Shown here: positions 58,536 through 64,000 of the stretch, piece by piece | How the letters are laid out: each line of letters opens with the position of its first letter | Numbering within the stretch: position 1 is the first letter of the stretch | Source of the DNA: Gonium pectorale | Taxonomy: Eukaryota; Chlorophyta; Chlorophyceae; Chlamydomonadales; Volvocaceae | Direction: 5' to 3' | DNA: 64,000 bases | Assembly (NCBI GenBank): GCA_001584585.1 | Contig: LSYV01000053.1 | Coordinates: 602,688 to 666,687, forward strand | Position numbers and translations under genes: made by a program | Notes under the pieces: generated by a model | The model's database searches: none | What the model saw: only the letters and a program-made list of their open reading frames with translations | What the model was told of the DNA's origin: nothing

Positions 58536-59156
58536 ACGTCGCGCCTTTGGGCGTGTATGACCGGGCTCCCTCTTTCTCTGGAGATTTCTCTTTTTTCCTA
58601 ATTGTCGCCTAGTTACTGCAGCCTGGTGGGCTGATTGGTTAAACAAAGTAAAAACCGCTCATCCCTAATTGTTCAGGGTTGCCTTATCAGCCCTGAATGC
58701 GGGATCGCCAATCCCGGACATCGCACTCGCCCAAATTTCTACTGGAAGGGCAAACTGGAAGGGCTGAAGGTACATTTACTGCGTGGCAACACCGCATGAA
58801 GGCTCCCTGCACTGCTTGGCTCCGGCTCGTGCGTCCATCGTGACGGCGCACGTTTCAACCTTCACGCGTGCGAGATCGCCAAATTTTCAGATGCAATCGT
58901 GCACATTATGAGAACGGTCTGGTCCAGGACATCTTGGCGGTTAGCACAAGAAAGCTCGATGTTCGCGACAGGGGCACTTGCATCCAGCAACACCGCCCGG
59001 TTCCGTGCTCGCAACAGAGGGCATGGCAACCGACTTGCTGCCCGCTATCCCGCACACGCCTCAACAAAAAAGCAATCGCAATTACGCAAGGCCCCAACGC
59101 AATTGATCAAATCCGAGCAGTGTAACTACAGTCGAACGTCTTACGGCTTCACACGC
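58536..59156. other. 3' flank of the cyclophilin gene with two adjacent hairpins
   Basis: Contains the conserved segment at 58545-58600 and two perfect stem-loops two bases apart: TTCAGGG/CCCTGAA (58672-58678 with 58691-58697) and CGGGAT/ATCCCG (58700-58705 with 58711-58716). No coding exon is recognised. I saw no clear TGTAA polyadenylation signal for the minus-strand cyclophilin here. Confidence 0.5.
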
Positions 59157-60842
<1,686 letters not shown>

Positions 60843-62350
60843 CTTCTCTAATTCACGCGATGTTCAAGGTGGTCAGAGTACAACGCCGATGCTCGGTGTC
60901 AGCAAGTGTGGTTTCCTTTGACGCTAGTCCCTTCTTTATGAGGACGCGGGAACTGTACTGCGGCCTCCGCTGGAATCGGGTTCTGGTCGCTGAGAGCATC
61001 ACTGACAGGCCGACGACACAGTCGGCACGCTCATTGATCCGACAGGGTCTGCGAGTCGTATGCGACCGACTGCTCCTGTGCGCTCGCTGAGCGGCATGTT
61101 CAGCTTCAGTAGTTCACAGTGTTTTGCAAGATCGAATGACCGATGGAATGCTTATGGAACATCTCTATGGAGGGACTGCCCCCGGCCAGGCGGAACTCCC
61201 CTCCCATCGCTTGGTACCCAGAGCCACTGACGAGCGGATCACTTGGCGGCGACCAAAAAAATGCGCACTGTATGCGGTAATTTGGCAGATATGTTCAAGC
61301 GGGGAACTTAAATTCGTGTCAATCCTGCCTGCCGAGCGAAGTGTGGTCCTGTGTTTCCACGCGGTCCCTTCGACCGTGAAACTTTTGCAAAGAACCTGGA
61401 CGGTTCATGGGGTACTATTGTGCTATTGTAAGAGAGCGATTGGAAGCCATCCGTACGCAACCAGGGGAGACACTGTATATAACCCTATGCAACCGTGCCG
61501 TAGTGGGCCCTGCTTGGCCGCGCACACGCTAAACAGCAAAACAGGCAGCATGGCAGTGTGGGCGACTGGGCATGCAGTATTGATACTGCATCCGGCTCTG
61601 CAGCAAACATCATAAGGAAATTCTGCGATTCAGAGCTTCCTTGCTCACAAGCCTACCTGTAGTCAATGCGCGCTGCGCTTCATGCATTAGCGGCTGATCG
61701 CTCTATGCATTCGAGTAGGGCCGCGAGGGCCTTTCCTGTGATGTCCAGAGAACGTCCTTGCGCTCTAGGTGACCAATTGCTGTATGGGTGCGCTGCTGCA
61801 TTTCAAACTCACGGTGTGGCCCGGCGCCCGGGTGCAGGAGTAATGCACGAGTTATGGGCTGACAAAGGCTGACAACAGAATTACAACAGCGTGGGGCCTA
61901 ATGAACCGAGGTTGACTTCAGGCACTAGCACCAGGACCCGTAAATGATTATTGCTCTCCCTGCCTGTCTTCGACATTCCTCCCGCCAAAGGTGGCACGTG
62001 AGCCCATGCGGGCGCCCCCCTGCGCCCCAAGCTTCTGCGGCCCAAGCGCGTTTGTGAAGTGGCAACAGCGTGCACGAGACACCTATCACCTTGTCGGGAA
62101 GGGGAGCGAGGGGGCAGCCAGTGGCACATGGGTTTGGGCAGGTTTGGGCTTCCCTGGGTTTGGGGGTTCGGGCCCGGGTTTGGGCGTGCTGGGGTTTCGG
62201 AGGTGGGTTTCTATATCCAGTTACGGGACATAGCTATTGGCACATCTGTTGACAATAAAGTGCAAGTGGTATGTAACACCCTTTAACAATACCCAGCAGG
62301 CTTGCCGATCTCGACCGTAGATTCCGTCTTCAGCTCGTTACGTGCCTCAA
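60843..62350. promoter_or_regulatory. Divergent intergenic/promoter interval
   Basis: About 1.5 kb between two divergent start codons (cyclophilin minus, AXR1-like plus). Open frames up to 163 codons (61124-61615, plus) show no recognisable domain. The only distinctive element is the G-tract array at 62130-62209. Promoter function is inferred from gene orientation. Confidence 0.45.
62130..62209 (+). repeat. GGGTTTG-type G-tract array
   Basis: Repeated GGTTTGGG, GGGTTTGGGGG, CGGGTTTGGG and GGGGTTTCGG give more than four closely spaced runs of three or more G on the plus strand, about 140-220 bases before the AXR1-like ATG. Composition suggests G-quadruplex potential in the 5' leader or promoter. 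It resembles degenerate telomere-like DNA but is not an exact TTTTAGGG array. Confidence 0.7.
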
Positions 62351-63813
62351 ATGACTGCAGCTCCTGACCCTAAAACTAAGCGCTATGATCGGCAATTGCG
62401 CATTTGGGGAACACACGGACAGCAGCGCCTCGAGAGCTGCTCGCTCTGCCTGCTCAACTGCGGGCCTACGGGATCAGAGACCCTGAAGAACCTTGTTTTA
62501 GGTGGCATTGCGTCTTTCACCATAGTGGATGGCGGGAAGGTGGAGGCCCGCGACCTTGGCAACAATTTCCTGGTCAGCGCTTCCATGTTGGGCGAGTCTC
62601 GCGCGAAAGTCGTGACGGAGCTGCTGCAAGAACTGAATGAAAGCGTTTCGGGGAGCTACGTGGAGGAGGCGCCGGAGGTCCTCATTGACGATAACCCGCA
62701 GTTCTTCAGCGCCTTCGACCTCGTCATCGCCACTCAGGTATTCAGCTCATCCTTCCGCGAGGGAAAGCGGGGCTTGAGCGGATGCTGTGTGCCGCCGACC
62801 CGCGGGCCCGCTGCGCTGCCCTGGCCGTGGCCGTGGCCGTGGCTGGGCCGTGGCCCTGGCGCCTGGATCGAGATGCCTGAGCTGCATCTGCGCCGCTGAT
62901 TTTGGCATTGGAAAAGCCCTGATCAAGTTACATATGCACCATACTGTGTGCCTTACCTGCTGCATTGAAGGACGTCCTGCGACCTCCAGGGTATTCCCTC
63001 TTCCTATCGGCAGACATCAACCTAAGGTCATCAACCTAAGGTCCCCGTCACTATCCGCTACTGCGCCGATCACCGCATTGTGCTGATATGCCCTGGTTGC
63101 GTCTACCCGCCACGATGCCACCTGATGTAGATGCGTGAGCAGGACATGGTGAAGCTGGACAGCATATGCCGATCCACGGCGCGCGCAACCTTGCTTGTCG
63201 TCCGGTCCTACGGACTCGTCGGGTACCTGCGGGTGCGTTGCTCGCTGCGGCCAGGGTGATTCTACCTGTATCACACGCCTTTACGGTGCAAACGGATTGG
63301 GTACGTCCACTGGGCCCCACAGAATGCAAGCGTCAGGAGTTGGGATTCCGGGCCGTCACACGTCACTTTTGGCGTGGACTCACATGGCTCTCCACCTCAA
63401 ATCAATTGCTGCTGGACAAACAAATACTGTAATACTGAGGTGCAGCAAACTTCCTCGGCTGCCTTGCCAGGCTAGCCTGCCTGAGCACCGAGTGGTCGAG
63501 TCCAAACCCGACTCGCAGCTGGACGACCTAAGGTACGTTGCAAAGAACACTTGACACGGACTGCATAATACTTGGACCAGCACTCTTATGTTCAACGTTG
63601 CAGCAGTCAAGAGACCCCTCTGCTGTTCGTACGTGACAATACACGGCTCGTCGCGATGCTGTACCTCTCTATACCACCACTAAGCCTAAGATCTGCTTTG
63701 CCTCCGTTCCCTCGCTTCCAGATTGCACGCTCCCTGGCCGGAGCTGGTGGCCTTCGCCGCGTCCTTTGACCTGGACTCGCTGGACGACGTGGGGCACGCT
63801 CACACGCCGTACG
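62351..63813 (+). CDS. AXR1: NEDD8-activating enzyme E1 regulatory subunit (AXR1/NAE1-like), 5' part
   Basis: Non-catalytic half of the heterodimeric E1 that adenylates NEDD8/RUB for cullin modification; the catalytic partner is ECR1/UBA3. Exons in window: 62351-62737 (387 nt), 63143-63232 (90), 63471-63532 (62), 63722-63813 (92); phases agree and the gene continues past 64000. N-terminus MTAAPDPKTKRYDRQLRIWG, then GQQRLESCSLCLLNCGPTGS and ETLKNLVLGGIASFTIVDGG, the usual ThiF-like fold start. Exon 2 MVKLDSICRSTARATLLVVR and SYGLVGYLR, exon 3 SLPEHRVVESKPDSQLDDL, exon 4 LHAPWPELVAFAASFDL and AHTPY match the family order. ATG 62351 was chosen over the earlier in-frame GTG. Exon 2's acceptor (GTGAGCAG) has a weak pyrimidine tract. 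The exon 4 donor is ambiguous among overlapping GT sites near 63810-63822. Confidence 0.93.
62825..62842. repeat. (CCGTGG)3 hexamer repeat
   Basis: Three perfect units, with further imperfect ones to about 62855, inside intron 1 of the AXR1-like gene. Confidence 0.85.
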
Positions 63814-64000
63814 GTACGGGTGTACGGCCACCGCATGCGCTTCTGGCAGAAATCCGAGGGGCGTTGCAAGAGCGCAGACCGTGTGGCCGTCCGCGAGACA
63901 ACTTTGCGCTACCTAAGAAATCCTAGGCATCCTCCCAGCTTGCCCAGGCTTGCTCCATCCCCTGATCAGGCCCTGCAACGGTACAAACGCGGGCAGTGCA

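Noticed and set aside
62342..62350. GTG start for the AXR1-like gene
   Set aside because: ATG at 62351 is nine bases later, in frame, and fits the usual N-terminus; a GTG start is not expected for a nuclear gene.

Overview
This is a nuclear segment of a GC-rich chlorophyte, most likely a volvocine or Chlamydomonas-type green alga. The grounds are protein-coding exons split by many GT-AG introns of about 0.2-0.4 kb, strong GC bias, and two very large genes of the PAS-domain TmcB-like ('tiny macrocysts protein B') membrane family, which I know as an expanded group in Chlamydomonas relatives. I cannot name the species. No bacterial operons, CRISPR arrays or rRNA are seen.

Layout. Two head-to-tail copies of one 65-exon gene lie on the minus strand. 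Copy A (27234 down to 161) runs off the left edge inside a (CACCA)n repeat and is interrupted by an 813-base N gap. Copy B (56627 down to 31104) is complete. I rebuilt both models exon by exon by comparing the copies and requiring matching splice sites and phases. Copy B adds up to 7749 nt (2582 codons plus TGA). That sum treats the exon-61 donor as used, although it reads GA instead of GT. The protein order is a Ser-rich N-terminus, a polytopic membrane module, a helical TmcB/TmcC TPR-like region, several PAS-like segments, a long Pro/Ala/Gly linker, then a second membrane/ectodomain module with four predicted helices and a soluble tail.

The spacer between the copies (27235-31103) holds copy A's AT-rich promoter, short tandem repeats, a block that is also found upstream of copy B, an unexplained 325-codon open frame and copy B's 3' flank. 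Upstream of copy B (56628-58660) are the equivalent promoter, the same conserved block and a G/T-rich block of about 0.55 kb that copy A lacks.

The right end holds two conserved housekeeping genes transcribed divergently from a 1.5-kb interval: a 172-residue single-domain cyclophilin (minus, 60842-59157) and the 5' part of the NEDD8-activating E1 regulatory subunit AXR1/NAE1 (plus, from 62351, leaving the window).

The main points of interest are the tandem giant sensor genes, local gene-conversion tracts with nearly identical introns inside otherwise unalignable ones, a 15-nt microexon, and non-canonical donor sites in copy B only.
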